Assembly (NCBI GenBank): GCA_947644715.1
Contig: CANSAP010000008.1
Span: 1-64,000 of the forward strand
Direction of reading: 5' to 3'
DNA: 64,000 bases
Source of the DNA: an uncultured Bacteroidales bacterium
Lineage (GTDB): Bacteria > Bacteroidota > Bacteroidia > Bacteroidales > Muribaculaceae
The position numbers and the translations under genes were made by a program. The notes beneath the pieces are model-generated. The model worked only from the letters and a program-made list of their open reading frames with translations, did no database searches and was not told the origin of the DNA. Below, piece by piece: positions 51,003 through 58,882 of this stretch; the stretch's first letter is position 1, and the number at the start of each line of letters is the position of its first letter.

Positions 51003-51779
51003 TCAATTCAGCTCGGCATCCCCCTGCTCACACACGGCCTCATCCTGCATCACCTCCCCGTCCGGCTGAGCAGTAGCCGCAGTCATGGCCAAAGCCAAAG
51101 CATGTTGCGAATCAAAGAAGCTCTGGAGCAACTGCCGCAACAAATCCTTGCGATAAGGAATTTCTGACGTGTACAGAATATCAGCGAACGCATGAACCGC
51201 CACATATTCATCCTCCGCACCATGCGCTGCATACAGCTTCACCAACGAAAAGGCTCCATTGATTCTGTTAATCATGCGGGCAAGCAGATTCTGCTGCTCC
51301 ACAGGAGACGAGTATATGCAAGGATAATAGATGCGCACCATCTGCTCCTGCGTATCCATCATCCTGAAGTATCCTCCCTGAAAATGAAAGAAGATGCCTT
51401 GTTCATCCCTCACCGGATCCATCCCCATTTCATGAAGGTCAGCCTCAGCAATCTCGTCGGCCAATAACTCACCATCCTTATCCGTATTGCCGGCATCCGC
51501 ACATACAGGTCGCTTGGCTGCAATTTCCCTGGTTGCGCTCACAAGACGAAGCACCCTCTTGCCAAGAAAGCTCATCCGCATACGTTGCCACGTGGCAATC
51601 AATGCAAACACGAGAGCCGTCACAGCCGCCCCGACTATAATTCCATGAGCCGGATTAGCTCCGACATCCGCCGCCGAAAAAACCAACATGACTGAAACCA
51701 AGGCAAGCGCCCCGGCCAATAAAAGCAACATCAAGCGACTGTCACGACGCGAAATATGTGAAGTAAAAGTGAATTTCAT
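51003..51779 (-). CDS. Two-pass membrane protein of unknown function
   Basis: A 258-residue protein. Two transmembrane helices lie near residues 15-35 and 45-65, followed by a soluble domain of about 170 residues (ADLHEMGMDPVRDEQGIFFHFQGGYFRMMDTQEQMVRIYYPCIYSS...NLLARMINRINGAFSLVKLYA). That pattern vaguely recalls YbjN or secretion-chaperone-like folds, but I would not assign it. The C-terminus is acidic. It is divergent to the OPT transporter gene. Confidence 0.72.
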   Translation of the reverse strand: MKFTFTSHISRRDSRLMLLLLAGALALVSVMLVFSAADVGANPAHGIIVGAAVTALVFALIATWQRMRMSFLGKRVLRLVSATREIAAKRPVCADAGNTDKDGELLADEIAEADLHEMGMDPVRDEQGIFFHFQGGYFRMMDTQEQMVRIYYPCIYSSPVEQQNLLARMINRINGAFSLVKLYAAHGAEDEYVAVHAFADILYTSEIPYRKDLLRQLLQSFFDSQHALALAMTAATAQPDGEVMQDEAVCEQGDAELN

Positions 51780-51875
51780 AGCTGTCTAATTTCATGTGAG
51801 TATAATAATTCAACATCCGGAGCTGCCAATGAGTTTAACAATCAGCAGATGGCACACAGAAAAAGTAGCAACACA

Positions 51876-51907
51876 TTTTCACAATTCGCAAAATTTGTTT
51901 AACTTCG
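51876..51907 (+). promoter_or_regulatory. Promoter of the OPT transporter gene
   Basis: TTTT, 20 bases, TAACTTCG, a near-consensus promoter with the same TTCG variant as that before the DUF3127 gene. The ATG lies 82 bases downstream. Confidence 0.5.
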
Positions 51908-51989
51908 CACTTCAGAAACGCAAGTTCCGATGCTTGCGGTTGAAAGCCTCTAACTACAAATCTAATTTCTCTAAATCACATATTATCTA

Positions 51990-54047
51990 ATGAGCGACAA
52001 CAAGACAAATCCTCCACAGGAGGAGAACCTGATGACCCCGACGGGTCTTCCGGAAAACGCGTTCCGCGAGCTGGGTGCCGACGAAGAGTACACTCCGGTC
52101 CTGCATCCCGTGCGTGAGCAGAAGGAGGTCACGGTCTATTCCGTTGGCATGGGTCTGCTTATGGCCATTGTATTCAGTGCCGCTGCCGCCTACCTTGGTC
52201 TGAAAGTAGGTCAGGTGTTTGAGGCCGCAATCCCGATTTCAATCATTGCCGTAGGTCTGTCGGGCGCCCTGAAAAAGCAGGGAGCTCTGGGGCAAAACGT
52301 TATCATCCAGAGCATCGGCGCATGTTCTGGTGTAATCGTGGCAGGTGCGATATTCACTCTGCCCGCCCTCTACATTCTCCAGGCAAAATACCCGGAAATC
52401 ACCGTAAACTTCTTCCAGATTTTCCTCAGCTCGCTCTTCGGCGGCATTTTGGGTATCCTCTTCTTCATCCCCTTCAGAAAATACTTCGTGAAGGACATGC
52501 ATGGCAAATACCCCTTCCCTGAAGCCACAGCAACCACTCAGGTGCTCGTCAGCAGCGAAAGCTCCAAAGGAGCCGGAGGTCAGGCCAAAACCCTTGTTAT
52601 CGCCTCTCTTATCGGTGGTCTCTATGACTACATCGTAGCCACATTCGGATGGTGGGCAGAGACTGTCACCACCACCGCCACCTCCTGGGGTGCGACGATT
52701 GCTGAAAAGAGCAAAATGGTGCTCTCCTGCAACACAGGCGCCGCACTCCTCGGTCTCGGCTACATCGTAGGTCTCAAATATGCTTTCGTTATCTTCGCTG
52801 GTTCAATCTTCGTATGGTGGATTGTTGTGCCCCTGCTTGGCGAATACTCCACAATGGGACTGCTCGACCTCAATTCGATGGACGCTCAGACCATTTTCGC
52901 ATCCAAAGCGCGCATGATGGGTATCGGCGGTATCGCCATGGCCGGCGTTATCGGCATCGTGAAATCATGGCCCATTATCCGTCAGGCCGTCGGTCTTGCC
53001 GGTCGTGAATTCAAAGGTGGAGCTGCCACTGAAAAGCCCCATCGCTGGCAGCTCGACATCTCAATGAAGCAGGTTGTGTTCTTTATTGCCCTCGCCTGCA
53101 TCGCAGTGCTGCTCTTCTTCTGGTTCGGCGTAATCAGCACCTTCTGGCAGGCACTCGTCGCTTGGATTGTAGTCATAATGATTGCATTCCTCTTCACCAC
53201 TGTTGCAGCCAACGCAATCGCCATTGTGGGCTCCAACCCGGTGAGCGGCATGACTCTGATGACCCTCATTATTGCCTCTGCAATATTTGTGGCTATCGGC
53301 CTGAGCGGCACCAGCGGCATCGTTGCCTCCATGGTAATCGGTGGTGTTGTCTGCACAGCTCTCTCCATGGCCGGCGGCTTCGTGACCGACCTGAAAATCG
53401 GCTACTGGCTTGGCTCCACGCCCCGCAAACAGGAGACTTGGAAATTCCTCGGCACCCTCGTGTCAGCAGCCACAGTTGGCGGCGTAATCATGGTGCTCAA
53501 CAAGGTGTATGGCTTCTCAGGCCCCGATGCACTCGTGGCTCCGCAGGCTAACGCTATGGCAGCCGTTATCGAGCCGCTCATGATGGGTGGCGACACTCCC
53601 TGGATTCTCTACATCTCCGGTGCAGTGCTGGCTCTGCTTCTTAACTGGCTCGGGGTGCCTGCCCTTGCATTCTGCCTTGGCATGTTCATTCCCCTCCCCC
53701 TCAACACTCCGATGCTCGTGGGTGGCGCTCTTGCATATTTCGTGCAGAAGTCAAGCAAGAACAAGGAGGTCAGCGCAGCCCGCTACGACCGAGGCACACT
53801 CATCTCCTCCGGCCTCATCGCCGGCGGCGCTCTATTCGGCGTCTTTGCTGCCCTGACTGCTTTCTTCAAAGGGTCTGACCCCAACGGAGCCATGTATCGC
53901 TTCATCACCTCAATCAGCCCCGAGGGTGTATTCTCCGGCTTTGGAGATGCCTTCATCGCTGACTTCACTCAGGTGGCCGGCTTGGTTATGTACGCCCTGC
54001 TGATTGCCTACGTCTACATCGACTCCAAACGTGCGAAAGCTCTTTAA
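51990..54047 (+). CDS. OPT-family oligopeptide transporter
   Basis: A 685-residue inner-membrane transporter with about 15 hydrophobic segments, starting with YSVGMGLLMAIVFSAAAAYLGLKVGQVFEAAIPISIIAVGL, typical of the bacterial OPT family. Members move oligopeptides or metal-chelate complexes by proton coupling (family knowledge); the substrate is not evident. The N-terminal 40 residues are cytoplasmic and charged. It is monocistronic. A solo B-type repeat end begins directly after its stop, and a strong terminator follows. Confidence 0.92.
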   Translation: MSDNKTNPPQEENLMTPTGLPENAFRELGADEEYTPVLHPVREQKEVTVYSVGMGLLMAIVFSAAAAYLGLKVGQVFEAAIPISIIAVGLSGALKKQGALGQNVIIQSIGACSGVIVAGAIFTLPALYILQAKYPEITVNFFQIFLSSLFGGILGILFFIPFRKYFVKDMHGKYPFPEATATTQVLVSSESSKGAGGQAKTLVIASLIGGLYDYIVATFGWWAETVTTTATSWGATIAEKSKMVLSCNTGAALLGLGYIVGLKYAFVIFAGSIFVWWIVVPLLGEYSTMGLLDLNSMDAQTIFASKARMMGIGGIAMAGVIGIVKSWPIIRQAVGLAGREFKGGAATEKPHRWQLDISMKQVVFFIALACIAVLLFFWFGVISTFWQALVAWIVVIMIAFLFTTVAANAIAIVGSNPVSGMTLMTLIIASAIFVAIGLSGTSGIVASMVIGGVVCTALSMAGGFVTDLKIGYWLGSTPRKQETWKFLGTLVSAATVGGVIMVLNKVYGFSGPDALVAPQANAMAAVIEPLMMGGDTPWILYISGAVLALLLNWLGVPALAFCLGMFIPLPLNTPMLVGGALAYFVQKSSKNKEVSAARYDRGTLISSGLIAGGALFGVFAALTAFFKGSDPNGAMYRFITSISPEGVFSGFGDAFIADFTQVAGLVMYALLIAYVYIDSKRAKAL

Positions 54048-54070
54048 GAGAGTGTGTCTAAAAATATAAC
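54048..54070 (+). repeat. Solo B-type repeat terminus at the OPT stop codon
   Basis: AGAGAGTGTGTCTAAAAATATAA starts at the base after the stop codon. The B-type terminus is intact, but there is no partner end. Confidence 0.55.
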
Positions 54071-54073
54071 GCA

Positions 54074-54119
54074 GAAAAGGAGATAAGCCGGCATGGCTCG
54101 TCTCCTTTTCTACTTTATT
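54074..54119. terminator. Bidirectional terminator between OPT and malic enzyme genes
   Basis: AGAAAAGGAGA pairs with TCTCCTTTTCT (11 base pairs), with an inner GCC/GGC pairing, and is followed by TACTTTATT. It lies between the convergent stop codons. Confidence 0.75.
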
Positions 54120-54151
54120 CTATGTGATACAAATTGCCTGCCCTAAACCAA

Positions 54152-55474
54152 TCAGCAAGAGCAACACTTTTTGTTTCCGGCCACACAATGAAAGACCTCA
54201 TTCTCATGGTGCATCATTTCCTCCAGATGCTTGGCATAGGCGGCCATATCCTTAATCGGATTGCGGGCTACGCCACTTGCTTCAGCCGCTTTGGCTACGG
54301 CGGGAGCTACATATGTCAGAAGACGCGGGTCGAAAGGTGTCGGCAATATATAGAGCGGCCCGTAGCTCAAATCCTTGCGACCGTAAGCCTCTTTGACACG
54401 CTCCGGGACAGGCTGCTTGGCCAAATCCGCAATTGCTCTTACAGCGGCATGCTTCATGTCCTCATTAATGTCAGTGGCATGACAATCAAGCGCTCCACGG
54501 AAAATGTAAGGAAAACCGAGAAGGTTATTAAGCTGATTCGGCAGGTCGGAACGACCGGTAGCAAAAATCAGATCCGGACGGGAAGCGGTTGCCAGGTCAT
54601 AAGAAATCTCAGGGTCAGGATTAGCCAGTGCAAACACGATAGGATTCTCTGCCATTGACTTCAGCATCTCCGGAGTCAACACATCAGCCACAGAAAGGCC
54701 AAGGAACACATCGGCATCAACCATGGCCTCAGCCAGTTCCCGAATTTCTCGCTCCGTGGCAAACTCCAGCTTCTGCGGATTCAGACCTCCTCGGCTGCGC
54801 GTAATCACACCCTTGGAGTCGCACATGACAATATTCTCACGCTTCATGCCCAGGCTTATCAGCAGTCGGGTGCAGGCTACGGCAGCCGCCCCGGCACCAT
54901 TCACCACCATGCGGACATTCCCTATCTCCTTACCCTGCAATTCAAGCGCGTTCAGCATCCCGGCAGCCACGATAATGGCCGTGCCATGCTGGTCGTCATG
55001 CATCACAGGTATATCACACTCCTTCTTGAGGCGCTCCTCAATCTCAAAGCACTCCAGAGCCTTGATATCTTCAAGATTGATGCCACCAAAGGTGGGAGAC
55101 ATTGCCTTGACCGCCTTCACGAATTCATCGACATCAGTTGTGTCAAGCTCTATATCAAAAGCATTGATGCCGGCAAACACCTTGAAAAGGAATGCCTTGC
55201 CCTCCATAACGGGCTTAGAGGCAGAGGCCCCGATATTACCCAGGCCGAGCACAGCCGTACCATTACTGATTACAGCCACCAGATTACCTTTGCCTGTGTA
55301 TTTCCAGACATTCTCTTCTTTCTCGCGAATAGCCTCACAAGGGAATGCCACACCGGGTGAATATGCCAACGAAAGGTCATAAGAGGTTGCGTAAGCCTTC
55401 GACGGCAGCACATCTATCTTGCCCGGAGTCGGGTACTCATGATAATGTAATGCTTCTTCTTCAGTGATTTTCAT
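54152..55474 (-). CDS. NAD(P)-dependent malic enzyme, short form
   Basis: A 440-residue enzyme that converts malate to pyruvate and CO2 with reduction of NAD(P). The substrate region (YSPGVAFPCEAI), the NAD(P) site (GTAVLGLGNIGA and VVNGAGAAAVAC) and the metal site (HDDQHGTAIIVAAG) are complete. It is much shorter than the roughly 760-residue MaeB with a phosphotransacetylase domain found in many Bacteroidetes. Here the protein ends after a short helix with a Cys-rich tail (CVAGNKKCCSC). The upstream region is occupied by a large B-type repeat. Confidence 0.92.
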   Translation of the reverse strand: MKITEEEALHYHEYPTPGKIDVLPSKAYATSYDLSLAYSPGVAFPCEAIREKEENVWKYTGKGNLVAVISNGTAVLGLGNIGASASKPVMEGKAFLFKVFAGINAFDIELDTTDVDEFVKAVKAMSPTFGGINLEDIKALECFEIEERLKKECDIPVMHDDQHGTAIIVAAGMLNALELQGKEIGNVRMVVNGAGAAAVACTRLLISLGMKRENIVMCDSKGVITRSRGGLNPQKLEFATEREIRELAEAMVDADVFLGLSVADVLTPEMLKSMAENPIVFALANPDPEISYDLATASRPDLIFATGRSDLPNQLNNLLGFPYIFRGALDCHATDINEDMKHAAVRAIADLAKQPVPERVKEAYGRKDLSYGPLYILPTPFDPRLLTYVAPAVAKAAEASGVARNPIKDMAAYAKHLEEMMHHENEVFHCVAGNKKCCSC

Positions 55475-55505
55475 AATTTATGTTGTGTGCTATAATTAAT
55501 GGGTT

Positions 55506-55821
55506 CTAAGAGTGTGTCTAAAAATATATGTTAAGACTGAGGCGGCTGATTTTTAGGAAAATAGCATCTAAGGTGAGGGAGCATAGCGGGCTATGTGACC
55601 GAGCCGCCGATGCTATTTTACAAAAAGCAGCCGGACAATGTTTCCGGAAGCCCTTTGTATTCCTCAAGTGTGCTAAAAATAAATGTTCCGTCCCGCATCT
55701 TTAAGCGTCTTCAGCCCTTTGGTTCGGTCACATAGCCCGCTATGCTCCCTCACCTGCATGGCTGAAGCCATCTTAAAGCTGCGGCCTCAGTCTTAACATA
55801 TATTTTTAGACACACTCTTAG
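55506..55821. repeat. B-type hairpin repeat with two cores, upstream of malic enzyme
   Basis: A 316-base element with inverted ends (CTAAGAGTGTGTCTAAAAATATATGTTAAGACTGAGGC and its complement). Compared with the copy at 31.3 kb it has an extra nested hairpin (AAAATAGCATC...GATGCTATTTT) carrying a forward core (55577-55602, GGGAGCATAGCGGGCTATGTGACCGA). A reverse core lies at 55724-55749. It is about 30 bases from the malic enzyme start codon and has no coding capacity. Confidence 0.8.
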
Positions 55822-55846
55822 AGTAAACTCTTTTATAGGGGGGAAT

Positions 55847-55878
55847 GTTGCATATCAGGGCAAATTTTTGTAATTTTG
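55847..55878 (+). promoter_or_regulatory. Promoter of the Yip1-like gene and downstream genes
   Basis: GTTG, 20 bases, TAATTTTG on the plus strand, with the ATG only 18 bases after the -7 element. Confidence 0.6.
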
Positions 55879-55896
55879 CACCCTAATTTTCCCGAC

Positions 55897-56511
55897 ATGA
55901 ACACTGCCTCCCCCGATACCCACTCAGAAAGCTCCGTGACCGGCGACGGCGGCCACGTTCATCCCTTTTGGCGTTTCCTCTATCTGCTCGTTGCACCCGT
56001 GCGCGGATGGAAACGCATCAAGAATGCACGATATTCCCCCGAATACTTTGCCCGCAGTCTCTTCTTCCCTCTCTTGGCTTTCATGTCAGCGGCAAGCTTT
56101 ATGGCTATGCTCTATTGCGACGAAGCAACCCTCGCCCACACCCTCCAGACAGCAATTTGCCTTTTCGTGGCAGGCTTCGCTGGCTACTATGCAGTCGTAG
56201 TGTTGGCTCGCACTTTCCTTCCCATAGCAGCACGAATAAAGATTGACTCCCGCTTCGGCAAAGTCTACGTAATGACCTGCATGAGTGTGCTGGCCTTGGC
56301 TATCAGCATCTATGAACTGGTGCCAGGCATAGGAATGCTGTTTCTTGTAGCGCCAATCTATGCCGCCTATCTCATGGTCAAGGGGGTGAGATACCTCAGA
56401 GTACCCGACCAGGAGGTTAACCCCACCGCCATCCTGATGACACTCCTGCAACTCGGCACCCCCATGGCAATCTATTTCATGCTCGAACTCCTCATGCCCT
56501 CTGCGGCTTAA
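55897..56511 (+). CDS. Yip1-like integral membrane protein
   Basis: A 204-residue membrane protein with about five transmembrane helices after a short charged N-terminus ([41 protein letters not shown]). The pattern resembles Yip1-domain proteins of Bacteroidetes; the function is unknown. The ATG giving [11 protein letters not shown] is preferred over the TTG in the track because it follows a promoter with normal spacing. It is followed by smpB after 14 bases and may be cotranscribed with it. Confidence 0.75.
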   Translation: MNTASPDTHSESSVTGDGGHVHPFWRFLYLLVAPVRGWKRIKNARYSPEYFARSLFFPLLAFMSAASFMAMLYCDEATLAHTLQTAICLFVAGFAGYYAVVVLARTFLPIAARIKIDSRFGKVYVMTCMSVLALAISIYELVPGIGMLFLVAPIYAAYLMVKGVRYLRVPDQEVNPTAILMTLLQLGTPMAIYFMLELLMPSAA

Positions 56512-56525
56512 AAAACTCATTGGTT

Positions 56526-56981
56526 ATGGCTCAACAGCAAATCAACATAAAGAACCGTCGCGCTACTTTCGACTACGAAATTACCGACACATTCACCGCC
56601 GGCATTGTCCTGACAGGCACTGAGATCAAATCCATCCGTCAGGGTAAGGCCTCACTCGTCGACACCTATTGCGTCATCGACAACGGCGAGGTGTGGGCCA
56701 AGAATACATATATTGCAGAGTATTTCTATGGCTCCTACAACAACCACTCGGCACGCCGCGACCGCAAGCTGCTGCTTACACGCAAGGAAATATCAAAGCT
56801 GATTAAGGCCTCCTCCGACCCCGGCTACACGATTGTGCCTCTTCGCATATTCATCTCCGAACGTGGCCTCGCAAAAATGGTTATAGGCGTGGCTCGAGGC
56901 AAGAAGAGCTACGACAAGCGCCAGTCCCTGCGCGAAAAGGATGACCGTCGCGCAATGGAACGCGTAATCAAGAACAAATAA
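56526..56981 (+). CDS. smpB: SsrA-binding protein SmpB
   Basis: A 151-residue RNA-binding partner of tmRNA in ribosome rescue. Typical motifs are [35 protein letters not shown], then [16 protein letters not shown] and the basic C-terminal tail [29 protein letters not shown]. The ATG is two codons inside the track ORF, which uses a TTG. It is followed by purF 32 bases downstream. Confidence 0.96.
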   Translation: MAQQQINIKNRRATFDYEITDTFTAGIVLTGTEIKSIRQGKASLVDTYCVIDNGEVWAKNTYIAEYFYGSYNNHSARRDRKLLLTRKEISKLIKASSDPGYTIVPLRIFISERGLAKMVIGVARGKKSYDKRQSLREKDDRRAMERVIKNK

Positions 56982-57013
56982 TTCAGTCACTTCTCTCCCT
57001 TCAATCCCTCTAT

Positions 57014-58882
57014 ATGGAACTCATCAAGCATGAATGCGGCATCGCTATGGTGCGCCTGCTAAAACCGCTCAGCTATTACAAAGAGAAGTATGGCACAGAG
57101 CTGTATGGACTCAACAAGCTGTACCTGCTCATGGAAAAAGAGCACAACCGAGGTCAGGAAGGAGCCGGAATAGGCTGTGTCAAGATGGACACGCCTCCCG
57201 GCTCCGAATATATTTTCCGCGAACGTGCAGAGGGATCCGGTGCAATTCAGGAAATTTTCGGAAACGTACACCGGGCTATCGACAACGCCCGCAAGCTTGG
57301 TGAGGCGGAACCGTTTGTAGGTGAGGTCTATATGGGACACCTCCGTTACTCCACCACCGGACGCAGCGGCCTGAGCTATGTCCACCCCTTCATGCGGCGC
57401 AACAACTGGAGTGCACGCAACATGCTTCTGTGTGGCAACTTCAACATGACGAATGTCGACGAAATCTTCAATCAGATTACAGCCACCGGACAACACCCCC
57501 GCCTCTATGCCGACACCTTCCTGCTGCTTGAGCAACTCGGCCACGCGCTTGACCGTGAGAATGAACGCTTGTTTGCCATTCATCATGCAGCCGGTGAAAC
57601 CGGAATGACATTGGCCACATCCATTGCCCGCGAGCTGAACACGGCCAACATGCTTCGCCGATGCGCTCCGACATGGGATGGAGGCTACGTTATCTGCTCC
57701 ATCATCGGCAACGGTGACATGCTTGCAATGCGCGACCCGCGTGGAATTCGTCCGGCATTCTATTATGCCGACGACGAGGTGGTGGTCGTAGCCTCCGAAC
57801 GTCCGGTGATTCAGACGGCATTCGATCTTCCGGTAGCTGCAGTCAAGGAGCTTGCCCCCGGCTCTGCGATAATCGTAGACCGCGACAGCACCTGGCGCAT
57901 TGAGCAGATTCTGCCGCCTCTCGAGAATCAACGCTGCTCTTTTGAACGCATATACTTTTCTCGTGGCTCTGACGCCGACATCTATAAAGAAAGGAAAGAA
58001 CTGGGCAGACTGCTCGGTCCAAAAGTGCGCGAAGCCCTTGACGACGACCTCGACAACTCCGTATTCTCATTTATTCCCAACACGGCCGAGGTGGCGTTCT
58101 TTGGTCTCGTGGAAGGATTGGAAGACTATCTAATCAGCAAAAAGATTACTGACATACAAAGCCTTGAAGCCTCAGGCCGTTTGGACAGGGAACATCTCGA
58201 GGCTATCCTGAGCCGCCGCATCCGCCGCGAAAAAATTGCGATTAAAGACATCAAGCTGCGCACCTTTATAGCCGAAGGTGAGAGCCGAAATGACTTGGCC
58301 TCGCATGTATATGATGTAACCTACGGCTGTGTCCGCTCAGACGTCGACAATCTCGTGGCCATCGACGACTCCATCGTGCGTGGCACAACGCTACGCCAGA
58401 GCATCATCCGCATTCTCGACCGACTTCGCCCCCGCAAGATAGTAATCGTCAGCAGTGCTCCTCAGGTGCGCTATCCTGACTGCTACGGCATCGACATGAG
58501 TCGCATGGGAGAGTTCATAGCCTTCCGCGCCGCCATCGAACTGCTTAAGCAGCGAGGCATGTCAGAGCGTATAGACGAGGTTTACAAGCTGTGCAAAGCT
58601 CAGGAGAACCTTCCCAAAGAGGAGGTCGTGAATCATGTGAAAAAGATTTACGAACCCTTCACCGATGAGGAAATCTCCGATAAGATTGCTCAAATGCTCA
58701 CTCCGGAAGGAACCCGCGCACAAGTAAAAATTGTTTACCAGACCCTTGAGGGGCTGCACCGGGCCATCCCCAATCACCCCGGAGACTGGTATTTCTCAGG
58801 CAATTATCCCACTCCCGGCGGCAACCGCCTTGTGAACCATGCCTTTATTAACTACTACGAAGGACGCAGTGAAGCACGCTGA
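57014..58882 (+). CDS. purF: Amidophosphoribosyltransferase, long Bacteroidetes form
   Basis: The first enzyme of purine synthesis, which makes phosphoribosylamine from PRPP and glutamine. The glutaminase nucleophile is Cys8 (MELIKHECGIAMVRL), which implies removal of a seven-residue propeptide. HNRGQEGAG is the amidotransferase motif, and VAIDDSIVRGTTL is the PRPP loop. At 622 residues it exceeds the usual 470-510, mainly through a C-terminal extension (EEVVNHVKKIYEPFTDEEISDKIAQMLTPEG...). It contrasts with the Cys-less homologue at 3.6 kb. Its end overlaps the next gene by 44 bases if that gene starts at its ATG. Confidence 0.93.
   Translation: MELIKHECGIAMVRLLKPLSYYKEKYGTELYGLNKLYLLMEKEHNRGQEGAGIGCVKMDTPPGSEYIFRERAEGSGAIQEIFGNVHRAIDNARKLGEAEPFVGEVYMGHLRYSTTGRSGLSYVHPFMRRNNWSARNMLLCGNFNMTNVDEIFNQITATGQHPRLYADTFLLLEQLGHALDRENERLFAIHHAAGETGMTLATSIARELNTANMLRRCAPTWDGGYVICSIIGNGDMLAMRDPRGIRPAFYYADDEVVVVASERPVIQTAFDLPVAAVKELAPGSAIIVDRDSTWRIEQILPPLENQRCSFERIYFSRGSDADIYKERKELGRLLGPKVREALDDDLDNSVFSFIPNTAEVAFFGLVEGLEDYLISKKITDIQSLEASGRLDREHLEAILSRRIRREKIAIKDIKLRTFIAEGESRNDLASHVYDVTYGCVRSDVDNLVAIDDSIVRGTTLRQSIIRILDRLRPRKIVIVSSAPQVRYPDCYGIDMSRMGEFIAFRAAIELLKQRGMSERIDEVYKLCKAQENLPKEEVVNHVKKIYEPFTDEEISDKIAQMLTPEGTRAQVKIVYQTLEGLHRAIPNHPGDWYFSGNYPTPGGNRLVNHAFINYYEGRSEAR

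Noticed and set aside
12032-55821. Repeat elements as insertion sequences
   Set aside because: None of the elements encodes a transposase, and no transposase gene is in the window. They are better described as non-autonomous hairpin repeats.
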